A stretch of 64,000 bases of DNA from Tetracentron sinense. Lineage: Eukaryota > Streptophyta > Magnoliopsida > Trochodendrales > Trochodendraceae. The stretch is taken from positions 16,790,416 through 16,854,415 of the forward strand of contig CM026564.1 in NCBI GenBank assembly GCA_015143295.1. Direction: 5' to 3'. Positions 10,603-21,119 of the stretch are shown piece by piece. The number at the start of each line of letters is the position of its first letter. Position 1 is the first letter of the stretch. A program made the position numbers and the translations under genes. The notes under the pieces were generated by a model. That model searched no databases and had not been told where the DNA came from. It was given only the letters and a program-made list of their open reading frames with translations.

Positions 10603-12571
10603 TGAAGGGGGATCCGGATAAAAATTTATGCGGAAACTGGATCCCCTAGATCTTAACACCATAAAAAGTATCAAAATTATCTAAGAGTTTTAGTCATATC
10701 ACCTCGGTGAATGTTTTTCACCGGTGAAGCTTAATCCACTTGAATCGTCAGAACTCTTTATAGAGATTTCTCCGAAAAAATACTAGAAGCTCGATCTTTG
10801 TTCTTCGCTAACCCCACGAAGCTTTAGAATCTCCTTTGGAATTATAGAAGCAAGAGGAAGAAGATGGATCAATGATGTAGACCTTCTATCACCAATAATA
10901 CTAAGATTCAAAACCCTAGATTTGCAAAACCCAACTAGGACCACCAATATAGCTCATGAAAATCCCTAGGGGTCTCCCCTAGGGCTCACGGTTTGGAGAG
11001 AGAGAGGAGAGAAGAGAAAAAATTCTGGAGAATTCTACTTAATGGTTTAGGGTGTTGGGGGTATTTATAGACTAGGATCTTAACCTAATCCTACTCCAAC
11101 TTGATCTTATCTAGTAGGATTTATTAATTAACAATAACTCTTATTATTAATTAAATAAACTCATACTTAATCTATAACTACTTTAGTTATAATAATCTTA
11201 TTAATTAAAAAGTCCCTATTATAAGAGGATTCCTTAATTAAAAGGGATAAGTCAACATCCTATACCAAAGTAGGAAACCTAGTCAAACTAGGAATCCACA
11301 AGGGGGGCATGAGTTTTGATGGGGTGTGAGATTTGAGCAGTTAAAACTCCTTATTGTAATCTAATTACAATAACATCTTAATCCTAATTGCAATCAAACA
11401 CTTGGATTTTAATTCCATAATAAAAGGACTTATATTTCAATAATTATTCAATTAAATAAATCCTAATCCAATTAGGATTTCTCAAGTGGGCGCCCCACCC
11501 TAGGGTTTAAACCCATGGGCTTTGGCCCATATTAAAGGTCCATTTTAATAGGTTTATGGATATGGGTCAAACTCATTTCTCCTTTAATTATGTTAATCAA
11601 ATAATTACTAAAATAATCTCTTAGTTTAAATTAATAATTAATTTACGCAATAAATTAACTATTAATCTATTTAATTAAAAGATTAACTTTCAATCACTTA
11701 AAATAATTTATTAACTTTTAATCAATTATTGAGCTTGTATTTCTTATGTGAGCACCTCCACAGATTGCTCTGGGACATTCTTACCTTGACTTATCCGATG
11801 TTATCCCATTGACCCTAAATGAGAATTATATCGGAATTGCAAGTGACGTGAGATATCTATGTTGCAATTGAATCCCAGTGTATGAACATTAACCATTACA
11901 GATCTCGCCACATGAACTTTTAAATTCGATTTATCATTCCAAATACATTATCCCTAATGGGCCTTCAAGATTGACATACTATCTAACCCATAGCCCATTG
12001 CAAATCATCCGAGTTTTCAAGACTTATGATTAAGCCATGAGAAACAATTTCTCATGAAAAACATTTTGAAAAAATCATTTTATAAGTATAATACCTTTTA
12101 ATAAAAGTATATTTAAAAACTTATTTTGTTTTCAAAATCATCTGCGCAGGATTTGAACTTAATCAACTGTCTTACTCGAAACTTGGATAATCTCTCAAAT
12201 TAATGAGCATGGATTTCTTGTTTGAAATTTATCATGACTCGAACAACTTTCTGACTATCCAACTGTCACTGTATTGTATTCCCTAAGTTAGAAAATACGT
12301 TGGTAGAATCAAAACAGTCAGATCACTGCCCAGTCATAGATGAACTCTATAAGGAACCAGAAAGTTATATCTACATGTGATAATCTAATCACATAACTTT
12401 CCTACAATATATCCTATGGACCTTTACCGATATCTCATATCGTATAGATCATCTCATGATCATGGTCAATTACCCATAATGAATACACAATAGATTAAGA
12501 AGAAGCATTTATTAATCAAATTAAGAAGGTTCTAATAATCTAAATGACTTTTCTGGGCATCATGTCCAACA
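10603..12571 (-). mobile_element. Copia solo LTR with 5-bp target duplication TTGCA
   Basis: On the minus strand it starts TGTTGGACATGATGCCC and ends ...GGATCCCCCTTCA. TTGCA occurs at 10598-10602 and again at 12572-12576. A TATA box, TCTATAAATAC, is on the minus strand near 11061-11071. There is no internal domain, so it is a solo LTR left by recombination between two LTRs. Its sequence recurs, diverged and on the plus strand, at 34014-35922. Confidence 0.9.
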
Positions 12572-12576
12572 TTGCA

Positions 12577-12875
12577 CTGTTGTTTCTTAAGTTTGCTGGT
12601 CTCCTCCGGAGTTGGGGTGGGTTAAAATTAATTGTGATGGCGCTACAATGGCAAATGTCCCCAAAACGAGCGCAGTTGCCGTAGCACGGGATTACAGGGG
12701 TGTGATTCTAGGTTCACAGACGTCTATTATCCTTGTTTCTAGTGCCCCCATAGTAGAAGCAGTGGCGATGCGGAATGGCTGGCTATTGACCAAAAGACGG
12801 CGATGGAATCAAATTTGGTTTGAGTCGGACGCAATGGTGATAGTTAACTTCTTACTCAAGAATCGTACATCCATG
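12577..12875 (+). pseudogene. LINE fragment, inverted 5' part: RNase H N-terminus
   Basis: This continues the frame interrupted at 10602. Translation includes WSPPELGWVKINCDGATMAN, the first catalytic strand of plant LINE RNase H (KxNxDG), and later IWFESDAMVIVNFLLKNRTS. It stops just before the residues present on the minus strand at 10230 (MMKDVKKLLQF). The two segments thus cover adjacent, non-overlapping parts of one LINE protein in opposite orientation. The right edge is estimated at ATGATTTC near 12874. Confidence 0.7.
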
Positions 12876-15272
12876 ATTTCAGAGAGGTTTTTTCTTGGGA
12901 AAATTTCAGAAAATTTGTTGTTCTCCACAACGTCCAGCCCACCCCCACCTTCCTTAAGCTTCTAATCTTCATCTATCTAGGTCTTAGACCACACCCTAAC
13001 CCCTTCCCGAGCTCCACAGGTCGCCACCACCGCGCAGCCACCTCCCCCGTTTTCACCACCGTAACAGCAGCAGGGTATAACCCTTTCCTATTCTTTTTTT
13101 TTTGTTTTTTACCAGTGTAAGGGACCCCTGGTCCCATTCCAGGGGTCCCCTTTATTTTATTCTTGTTGTTATGCTTTTTTTTAGCCGAGGATAGAGACCC
13201 CATGTCTCCACCGTAGGCATGAAGGAGGTTTCCCTTGAGGTGCTAATAATGTTAACCCCCACCGGCGTGCAGCCAGGCTTTTCTGAGGTCTAGGGGGTCC
13301 TTAATCCATGAAGAACCCCTGGATCTTCACTGGATTAGCACCCACAGACCACCAAAAAAAAGTTTTTTCCAAAAAAAAAATTCAGAAATTTTAGTTTCAG
13401 GCCGCCACCTGTAACCGTGGTTTGATCATGGTTAGACCAGGCCCTGGTCAAAACCGGGGCCATGGTTAGACTCTCCATATTCTGGGCTACCCCCCTGTGC
13501 AATTTTAGCCCCTAACTCCACTTCTAACCATGGTTAAATCGACTACAAAGTAAGGTTAACAATGTGCAAAACATCCCAATGGGGTGACTTTGGGCCTCTG
13601 TGGGGTCCACATCCGACCTCCTTTTGGGCCTAACAAGGGCCCAAATTGTTCCCTACGTGACAAGCTTCGCAACGGTGGTCTCGGATCCCCGGGGGGTTGA
13701 GCCAAACAGTGGATAAATCGCCGCGAACAATGGCAAAAAATCTGTTTGGTTTTTTTTTCTTCTTAAAAATCATCATTTTATGTGATTCTCAGTGAGGCAA
13801 GCCTTTGTGAGGCCCACCCACGACCTCCTTTTGGGCCCAAAAAATGCCAAAATTGCTCCATGCGCTTCAGGCTACCCACTGGTAGTCTCGGATCCCCGTG
13901 ATTCTCTCGTTAATCATGGTTAAACTCACGTTAAGTATGGTTTAAAATGTAATGAATTTTTTTGTAATTGCAAAACTTTGTGAGGGCCCAGACCGAGTAA
14001 GAGACCAGTCTAGGCCCTGCCACGTCCCTGGGCCCACTTTTGACCAAGCCAGCTCCTTAACCATGGTTAAACCCGCTCGTGGTTAACCCTTAACCATGGT
14101 TAAACAGCCCATGGACCCAAGAAAATTATGAAACAAATCATCAAAAAATCACTAATATTCCATAGAATCCAGAAATATCTTCCGTGACCACTTTCGTGTT
14201 AGTTAGAGTCCTTAACTATGGTTAAATATCATGTTTGGTTAACTTTTAACTATGGTTAAATAACCCTTAACCATAAAAAAATCTGGAAAAATGCTCAAAA
14301 ATTCTAAAATATTCTAAGAACCCTAAAATGGTCTCATTCAGCCATTTAAAACTGGTTAAGACCCTTAACCATAGTGACCTCCCCCCCTTAACCACGGTTA
14401 AGCCTCCTTAACCATTGAAAAAAATCAGAAAAAATCCCAAAAAAACTTAAAAAATTCAAAAAGACCAAAAATACTGATATTGGATATTTTAACCATGGTT
14501 AGCACCCCTAACCATGAAGAATCACCTTTTTAACCACGGTTAGCAACCCTAACCCTTGATTAAGACACTTTGGGCCAATCGGGCCACACCCTTTGACCTA
14601 CTGGACCCAACTCAGGCCTACCGGGCCAAGCTATACCAATCTCTACTGTGGTTAACCACCCTAACCATAGTTTGTTTGACCTAACCCCGGTTAGTAATCT
14701 TAACTATGACCGAACTCATCCTTAGCCTACCGGGCTCCATCCTCGGCCTACCGGGCTTAATCCTAGTCTATTGGACGTACCTTAAGCCTATCGGTTCCAA
14801 ACCATCCACTTTGATCAATCCCGGCCAACCAAACCTTAGTTTACTAGACTAAGCCCATTAGCGGCCCTTAGTACACACACACTCACCCCTTGCCTTGGCA
14901 CGAGTTCATGTGCCAGAACTATGCTCAGTTTGATCTCACTCCGGTGAGTACGTAGGCAATCCAACCCGGCTTCGACCCAAGTGTAGGATTTTTCCCTTCT
15001 TAGATTAGCATTACATTAAACACTAAGACATTTGATTAAAATTAAGCTTAATTTGGCTTAACCATAGCAAGTAGGGAACCACTGAAAAGTGGAGGTACCG
15101 GGTGCCTAACCCCTTCCCCAGACTTAACCGAACCTCTTACCCTAATCTCTAATCGGAGATCAAGACCTTATCTAAATCCCGGGGACCTATCTCTTCTGAA
15201 TGAATAGGTGGCGACGACTCTAAACTCACCCTGTAAGATCGAATCAGGGTTTCCCCAAAACTCGCGCTCACA
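12876..15272 (+). other. Remainder of family-A LTR, gene-free
   Basis: This holds repeated TTAACCATGGTTAA and related GGTTAA words (13527, 14057, 14090, 14217, 14489), the CCTACCGGGC minisatellite (14590-14800), and the U5-like end. Two segments near 13570-13700 and 13790-13890 share GGCCC...CCTCCTTTTGGGCC...GTCTCGGATCCCC, an internal duplication of about 220 bp. The minus-strand frame at 12973-13203 is low-complexity and is not supported as a gene. Confidence 0.5.
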
Positions 15273-15277
15273 CTACC

Positions 15278-17179
15278 AATAACATAGTATACCAGCACTT
15301 AGTTAGAACCATAACCAATAACATAATCAGAGTGCGGAAGAACATATGTTCATAGACATCATATCATCACCTTGACTCGTGTACTTGTGAGAACCTTAAA
15401 CTCAGGAGATAACATACTTATGAGATACTTATACTGATAAGACCACGTGCTTGTGAGATGTTTATGCTTATGAGTCTTAAGCAGCTTATTCAGATCATGC
15501 ACTTATTTAGATCCCTCATTGGGCTTATTCAGAATATCAGGCGTACACAATGTTTATGCTTCTAAGTCTTGAGCAGCTTATTCAGATAATGCACTTATTC
15601 AAATCCCTCATTGGGCTTATTCAGAATTTCAGGCGTATGCAATGCTTATGCTTGTGATCCACATGTATGACTCGTAAGACTCTTCTCTTAACATACACGT
15701 GAATCTGTGTATAAGTGCCACAATTAACATTCGAATCGGTCAACGCTTAAATTCCAATCTCCCACCATGGAAACTCCACTGTATTGTCTCATATCAAATA
15801 GTTAGAGAATTCCCAGTTTGAAAGATTTTCCCCTAAGTATCTGCTTACCCAAATATCAATTACCATACAAAATAATTAGGCATCATCTAACAAACAATCA
15901 CATATATAAACCTTATCATGATTCTTAACAAAATTCATAATCAATTCCCAACAATTCCCTAGTATCCCATTCATATTTATCAACTCAAGCATTTAAACAA
16001 ATACCTTAGGTACGTAATTTATGAATACATTACCCTTTCTAATTTCCAACATTTCACCACACCATTATCCATTCATACCACTCAAACACAATCCACATCC
16101 ATACATTCATCCCATCCTCCATAGTATTTCTTATCCTCCTTACATTTCATCCATAGTATTAAACTATATATTCATCTCTAATCAACTTAATCCACATATA
16201 ATTAGGGAAAACATATTAAATCTCTATTTCTATCATTCTATCATACTAATATTCATAAAACATCATAATATGGTTGAGTTGGATAATATATCGACCTTAA
16301 AGATCCTTCTCTTGGATTCAAATCGCTCGCAAGAAGATTTGAGGTTGATATCCAAGTTTTCCTTATAATTTTCAAGGTATCTCCTTCTTCTCCAAGAAAT
16401 TTCTCCCTCAAAATCTTAAGTTCTCACCTCTCATTTACCAAATTAGGTTAGAAATGTGTAGGATACTGTAAAACCTCGAAATAGGACCCCTATTTATAGT
16501 TTCAAAAGTTTCCCCCTTATTTACGCGTTTTTAAACAAACAGGGTCGCGCTTTGATGATAGATCGTCAGTCTTGGATGATTGATCGTCCAAATTCCAGTG
16601 ACTTATCCAAAATTCTGGGTTCAGGGCAATTGATCGTCAAGCTTGGGACGATCGATTGCCCAAATTCCAGTGAGTTGTACCCTTTTGGTATTTCGACCAT
16701 TACTTTTGACTTACTCAATGGATTTTGACGATTCAACTTATGTTTGACTCGTCATTCAAAGAAAAACAATTTTGTGTATAATGGATAAATCTTAATTCTG
16801 AGTTTTTAATTACCTAAATGGGCTTTAAAGCTGACTGGTTTGGGATGGATTATAGCAGACCAGAATTTCAGCAGACCCAAAAATCTAACATTTAAATTAA
16901 CCTCGACTCAAAATCTAAAAAAATGATAAACATGAACGTTGAAGAGGGTTTCAATATCTTTCTAATGGCTCAAGAATCACTTAATTATTATCAGTGGTGA
17001 GGAAACTAGGGTTTCCTAAAGTGGAGGGTATGTTAAAGCATCCCTCTCCTTTACCACTTTGATTACGTCTTGATCACACCACACCATTTAGATACAATTA
17101 CATATGCATTAAAGCATCACAAGGACTATTATACCCATAATACTTACATTAAAGACATCAATAGATTTAGGTCTCTACA
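15278..17179 (-). other. Continuation of family-B LTR after the nested insertion
   Basis: Contains CTTATGAG/CTTGTGAG words and a repeated GCTTATTCAGA...TCCCTCATTGGGCTTATTCAGAAT block (15485-15640), related in style to 63180-63420 in the LTR at the window end. GATCG clusters sit at 16555-16660. The plus-strand frame at 16021-16368 has no recognisable domain and is rejected. Confidence 0.6.
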
Positions 17180-17193
17180 TCCTCCCCCCTTGA
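17180..17193 (-). other. Polypurine tract of the minus-strand gypsy element
   Basis: On the minus strand CAAGGGGGGAGGA lies directly next to TGTAGAGACC, the LTR start. A purine-rich tract abutting the 3' LTR primes plus-strand DNA synthesis in retrotransposons. This fixes the orientation and the LTR boundary. Confidence 0.75.
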
Positions 17194-18253
17194 AAGAATT
17201 TCATCCCTGAAATTTATATACCTTAGGTAAATAAGTGTGGGTACTTTTCACAGATCTCGACTTCTCTCTCCCAAGTAGCCTCTTCTCTAGAATGATGCTC
17301 TCATTGCAAGAGTACAAGAGGAATGACCTTAGTATGCAAGATTTGCTCTTTTCGGTTCAAAATTTGAGCCCGTTGCTCAACTAGAGTCAAATCTTCTCGG
17401 TTTACCAAGGGACCCAAATTAATGACATGTTAAAGATTTGAAATGTACTTCTTCAACATGGAGATGTGAAAGACATTATGCACACTTGCCATGTGAGGTG
17501 GCAAGGTAACCCGATAAGCCACTTCCCCAATCTAGTAGTGATCTCAAAAGGACCCACATATCTTGGACTGAGCTTACCTCGCTTACCGAATCTCATCACA
17601 CCCTTTGTAGGTGAGATCTTGACAAACACAAGGTCTCTAACCTGAAATTCAAAATCTCTTCAGCGAGTGTCGGCATAGCTCTTCTGCCTACTCTGAGCTA
17701 TTTTCAACCTCTCTCTGATCAACTGAACTTTATCCACAGTCTGACCAACGAGCTCAGGACCTAGAAGCTTCCTCTCGCCAACTTTGTCCCAACTCAAGGG
17801 TGAATGACAACTCCTCCCATAGAGTGCCTCAAATGGAGTCATGTGAATGTTGGCTTGATATCTATTGTTGTAGGTAAACTCAACCAACGGCAGGTGATCA
17901 TTTCAATTGCACTAGAAGTCTAAGATGCAATCTCGTAGCATGTCCTCTATGATCTGGTTCACCCTTTCAGTTTACCCATTTATCACGGATGAAATGTCGT
18001 GCTGAAATCTAAATGGGAACCCATGGCTTGCTGAAAACTCTTCCAGAATCTAAAAGTAAATCTCGGGTCTCGATCATATACAATGCTTAATGACACTCCA
18101 TGCAAACAGACAACTTCTTTGATATAGAGGTTAGTCAACTGGTTGGAATTGAATGTGGTTTGATATAGAAGAAAATGAGTTGACTTAGTCAATCGATCGA
18201 CCATGCACCACTCAAATGGCATCAAAGTTCTTAGTCGTCCTTGGCAAACCAAT
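17194..18253 (-). pseudogene. Gypsy (Tekay/Del-like) integrase and C-terminal tail, degraded
   Basis: Two minus-strand frames carry integrase. 17983-18252 holds VDRLTKSTHF, VCLHGVSLSIVYDRDPRFT and FWKSFQQAMGS. 17660-17887 holds VEFTYNNRYQANIHMTPFEALYGR and a tail with KVQLIRERLKIAQSRQKSYAD. Between them the [11 protein letters not shown] region is recognisable but broken by stops. Downstream (17194-17650) a VGPF-like tail leads to the polypurine tract. The sequence breaks off at about 18253, where a plus-strand element begins, so reverse transcriptase and gag are missing. Confidence 0.8.
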
Positions 18254-18536
18254 ACTATGGTTAAGACAAGGCAGTAGGTCCAAAAACAGATTCGTATTCC
18301 AAGTATAGTCTAATCATTTAGTCTTAGTCCAGAACCGGTTGGAACTAAATCGATTTAATGTCTTAGCTTTGAGAGGTTCCTAGCGAAGCAAACCTCAAGT
18401 GTATTTTTATACTATGGTGTGTATATCTTATGTATGCTCTATTCTTATATGAATGCTTAATGTTGTTGAACTTCAATGCTTAAATAACCATGGTTTCTGA
18501 ATTAGACTTATATTTTGCTATTGTTCTTAGGAAGCA
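18254..18536 (+). other. Untranslated leader of the plus-strand gypsy
   Basis: AT-rich with no frame, it ends at the R/G-rich gag start (GACGTGGCACACAGGGTCG). No primer-binding site was recognised. The junction with the inverted neighbour is near 18253. Confidence 0.35.
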
Positions 18537-18860
18537 GTCATAAGACGTGGCACACAGGGTCGTGGACACTATACTAAGAGTAGTGGGTAATCCCCTCCTC
18601 CAACAGGTGATGCACCTCCTGATTTCACTCAGGTCTTTGCTTCCATAGCAAAGACCTTGGCTATGCTAACAGCCAGGCCTGCTGCTACTACTGTTACTCC
18701 TACACCTCCTCCGGTACACCACACAACAGGACTTGAGGCGTTTAAGAGACTGCATCCTCCTACCTTCATCAGCACTATTGATCTCATGGTCTCAGAAGCA
18801 TGGATCATGCAAATGGAGAAGATATTCAGGGCGCTCCGCTGTACAGATGAGCACCTCATT
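18537..18860 (+). pseudogene. Gypsy gag, N-terminal part
   Basis: The translation begins with an arginine/glycine-rich stretch (RTRGTQGRGHYTK), has a stop, and continues in frame 18657-18860 with FKRLHPPTFISTIDLMVSEAWIMQMEKIF, the conserved start of Tekay-type gag (FxxLxPPxFxGxxDPxxAExWLxxMEKIF). It stops abruptly after DEHLIQ at 18860. The expected continuation (a TFVMEGVAEHWW motif) is found only at 19636, so a foreign insert separates the two halves. Confidence 0.75.
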
Positions 18861-19634
18861 CAAAGGGACTTTCTTTTCTTCAAGAATAGTCGGATTATGT
18901 CTTTATCTTTAACAAGATAGTAGTCTAATTTGAAGTACTGATTGTTACATATAATAGTGAGACCTATGAGATGGCTTGAACCGGGCTTTCTACTAAATCA
19001 AAGAAGCCATATAGAAGAACTAATGGACAGACCAGACCACATAAGACTACTGGAAGAACTTCTCCGCGTAATAGAGGTGGACTCTTCACCCTTCAAGGCG
19101 TGTAACAAGCATTCTTGAAAAAAAATAGATTTCGCGGAAAACCAGCTATATCCGATCTTGGTTGGCCTTTCACCCCTAGCCACAAGTCATCCCCGCAGCA
19201 TTATTGAGTGATCTGGATTTTGAACACAAATGCAAGAGATTTGGTGACTCCACCCCGGCTAGTGGTGAAAGTCCCTCCCCTCCAACCGTAATAAAGAAAT
19301 AGTTTGGCCCCTCTTTTTCTAAAGCTGCTTGCTTGGCTCAAGAACCGAGAGTCGTCTAGTCCCTGGCCGGCCCTCGTTCGGTCAGGTGTTCTTCGCTATA
19401 GACGCCACAAAGAACAAGAAAGAGGCTCTCCGCTCCTAGTCACTAAGTAGTGCTATTCTGTCCTCCGGGGGACTCCACCAAGAGGTTCTTTCTCTCACGT
19501 AATTTCATCAGTGTGAAATTGATGAAGGATAACTGCAGGAGGATCCTTCCATGTATAGACCAGGGAAAGGGCCAAGCTGTACAAGAATACACCACCCGCT
19601 AGAGCCGATACCAAAACAGAGAGAGATTTGATTG
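18861..19634. other. ~770-bp insert in gag, probably mitochondrial (NUMT), composite
   Basis: The insert splits gag between DEHLIQ and the TFVMEGVAEHWW motif. It is compositionally unlike its surroundings, being GC-richer and free of AT tracts. It holds a piece of mitochondrial 26S rRNA (19124-19196) directly joined at 19197 to sequence that is not rRNA. The right part (19300-19500) has the look of plant mitochondrial intergenic DNA, which I recognise only by style. I infer a nuclear mitochondrial insert assembled from more than one mitochondrial piece. Exact ends are uncertain by about 10 bp. Confidence 0.6.
19124..19196 (-). pseudogene. rrn26: Fragment of mitochondrial 26S rRNA gene
   Basis: On the minus strand the sequence reads GATGACTTGTGGCTAGGGGT, GAAAGGCCAACCAAGATCGG, ATATAGCTGGTTTTCCGCGA and AATCTATTT. 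This is the conserved domain-II segment of bacterial-type 23S rRNA (E. coli has GGTGAAAGGCCAATCAAACC then GGAGATAGCTGGTTCTCC). CCGCGAAATCTATT and the spacer fit plant mitochondrial rather than chloroplast rRNA. Only about 73 bp are present, so it is not functional. Confidence 0.78.
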
Positions 19635-20446
19635 GGCCACCTTTGTGATGGAAGGTGTGGCTGAGCATTGGTGGAGGGATTTATTGAGGTAGAGGGATGC
19701 CTCTAGAGAAGGGGAGCCATGGTCATGGGGGGAGTTCTTGGATGTCTTCTACAAACAGTACTTTCCCATGGCTGTAAGGGAGCAGAAGGAGGTGGAGTTT
19801 CTCTCCTTAGTGCAGGGAGATATTTCTGTGGCAGACTACGAGGGCACATTTATGGAGTTGTCCCGATTCGCAATGCAGCTGATTGCTTTAGAGAATATGC
19901 GAATCAGGAATTTTGAGGGGGGACTAAACGACTTTATCCGAGATCTTGTCTCGATGTTTTAGGTTGGCACTTGGCGTGAAGTTGTGAGCAAGGCTAAGCT
20001 TGCTGAGAAGAATTTCAAGGAATTCTTTAAGAGAAGAGAGATGACTCGAGGTCAGTCTAATAGTTCGGGGCCACCGGAGAAGAGGGCTAGAACAGCCCCA
20101 TACTAGGCAGCCAGGTCGATGCAATCACAGAGGCCACCTTTTGTACCATAGGCGCCTCGCCCAACTGCTACATAGGCATTCCATCCTGCTTTTTCACGAG
20201 CCACTCGAGATGTGCCGCTTACATCCTCATCGTCAACTGAGGAGTGTTCTTATTATGGCCGGAGACACAAGACCGGGGAGTGTCGCAAACTTTCGGGTGG
20301 GTGTTTTCACTGTGGAGACGTGAAGCACATGATCAGGGATTGCCCTTGTAGACAGTCGCAGCCAACCCGATCTCAAGGGAGTAGGCCCCCAGTTCAGCAG
20401 ACTTCACAGCAAAGTTCTTCACAGGCTTTTGCTTCTAGGCCCGCAT
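19635..20446 (+). pseudogene. Gypsy gag, C-terminal part with zinc knuckles
   Basis: The translation resumes with TFVMEGVAEHWWRD, then FLDVFYKQYFPMAVREQKEVEF, the retrotrans_gag core, over 19640-19962 with a few stops. A basic linker follows, then two CCHC knuckles at about 20246-20335: CSYYGRRHKTGEC, in which the second Cys is Tyr, and CFHCGDVKHMIRDC, which is intact. The knuckles bind nucleic acid in the virus-like particle. Stops at about 19962, 20105 and 20450 make it non-functional. Confidence 0.8.
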
Positions 20447-20639
20447 GACCCGCACAGTCCACACCACAGCCCCACCGGGCAAACCAATGCTAGGTATTTA
20501 CAATGCCTGAACGGGACGCACAGGCATCTAACGATGTTATGCAAGGTACGCTAGAGTATCAAGATTTTTCAAGTGTTGAATCCTTATTAATAGGTTATAT
20601 GGTTGCTTATGTATATGACTTGTTACCTATATATTAAGT

Positions 20640-21060
20640 ATTGTCTTAGTTGAAACCTATTGATTGAATTATCAGTATACACAGGCACATTATTAATACA
20701 TGAATGTCTAGCTCGAGTGTTGATCGAAACAGGAATCACTCATTCCTTCGTTTCATCCAATTTTGCTAAGGGTTTCACTGGCGAACTGGACAAAATGGAT
20801 CGAGAGTTATCTATTTTAACCCCATTGGGCAAGTCGGTTGATGCAAATAAAGTGTACTAGAGTTGTGTTGTGCAAGTCGAGCAACATGAGTTACAGTCGA
20901 CCTAATCATCCTAGAGTTCTAAGACTTAGACTTTGATGTCATTCTTAGGATGGATTGGCATCGACTCACCATCGACATGTGGCATGTTTTGAGAAGGTGG
21001 TAAACTTCAGGCTGGAAGGAGTTAAGTCGTTTCACTTTCGAGGACTATAAAGAAGAGATA
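20640..21060 (+). pseudogene. Gypsy aspartic protease, degraded
   Basis: The translation from 20700 reads LARVLIETGITHSFVSSNFA, where the active-site Asp of the DTG/DSG triad is Glu (ETG). Downstream, FDVILRMDWHRLTID matches the DVILGMDWL motif of gypsy proteases. There is a stop near 20860. The active-site change and the stop imply loss of function. Confidence 0.7.
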
Positions 21061-21119
21061 TTGCTCGCTTTACAGCTCTAAGCTTAGCAAACCCTGAGGC
21101 ACAAAACTCCTCAGCCATT

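Larger units (their letters stand above)
8476..15272 (+). mobile_element. Family-A element inserted in the family-B LTR, 5-bp target duplication CTACC
   Basis: The insertion begins TGTAAGCACCC and ends ...CTCGCGCTCACA. The pentamer CTACC occurs directly before (8471-8475) and directly after (15273-15277). TG...CA termini with a 5-bp duplication identify an LTR retrotransposon insertion. No gag/pol is present. 8476-9081 looks like a first LTR start with its own TATA box, and a second LTR start follows at 9082. The body also holds a LINE and a copia solo LTR. Confidence 0.8.
9082..15272 (+). mobile_element. Family-A LTR, copy 2 (with LINE and copia insertions)
   Basis: It starts TGTAAGTACCCAATTTTTAC and carries the same TTAACCATGGTTAA palindromes and CCCTAGG words as copy 1. 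The segment 12935-13100 aligns in style with 6540-6640 (CACCACCG...GGGTA...ACCC), placing both in one LTR type. It ends GGTGGCGACGACTCTAAACTC...CTCGCGCTCACA, a typical long gypsy LTR end. Without its insertions it is roughly 3.3 kb. It has no protein-coding domain. Confidence 0.6.
8092..17179 (-). mobile_element. Family-B gypsy LTR (3' LTR of a minus-strand element), split by a nested insertion
   Basis: On the minus strand it begins TGTAGAGACC at 17179 and ends ...GGGGTCGTTATA at 8092. The pieces outside the insertion are 8092-8475 and 15278-17179, about 2.3 kb together. This matches the 2.46-kb solo LTR of the same family at 29900-32363. Just outside its 3' start, on the internal side, is a purine tract, so this is the 3' LTR of the element whose integrase lies at 17660-18253. 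The terminal TG/CA is altered at the left end. Confidence 0.75.

Noticed and set aside
13067..13071. GCAGC after ACA as the missing target duplication for the LTR starting at 9082
   Set aside because: The sequence on both sides of 13067 is collinear with family-A LTR copy 1 around 6590-6630, so no LTR end lies there. The match is chance.
16021..16368. 115-codon plus-strand frame
   Set aside because: It lies inside a family-B LTR, is low in complexity (Ile/His/Pro-rich from AT-rich repeats), and has no domain or splice context.
19124..19196. Chloroplast 23S rRNA as the source of the rRNA fragment
   Set aside because: CCGCGAAATCTATT and GGCCAACCAAGATCGGATAT differ from the chloroplast wording I know in this region and fit mitochondrial 26S rRNA.
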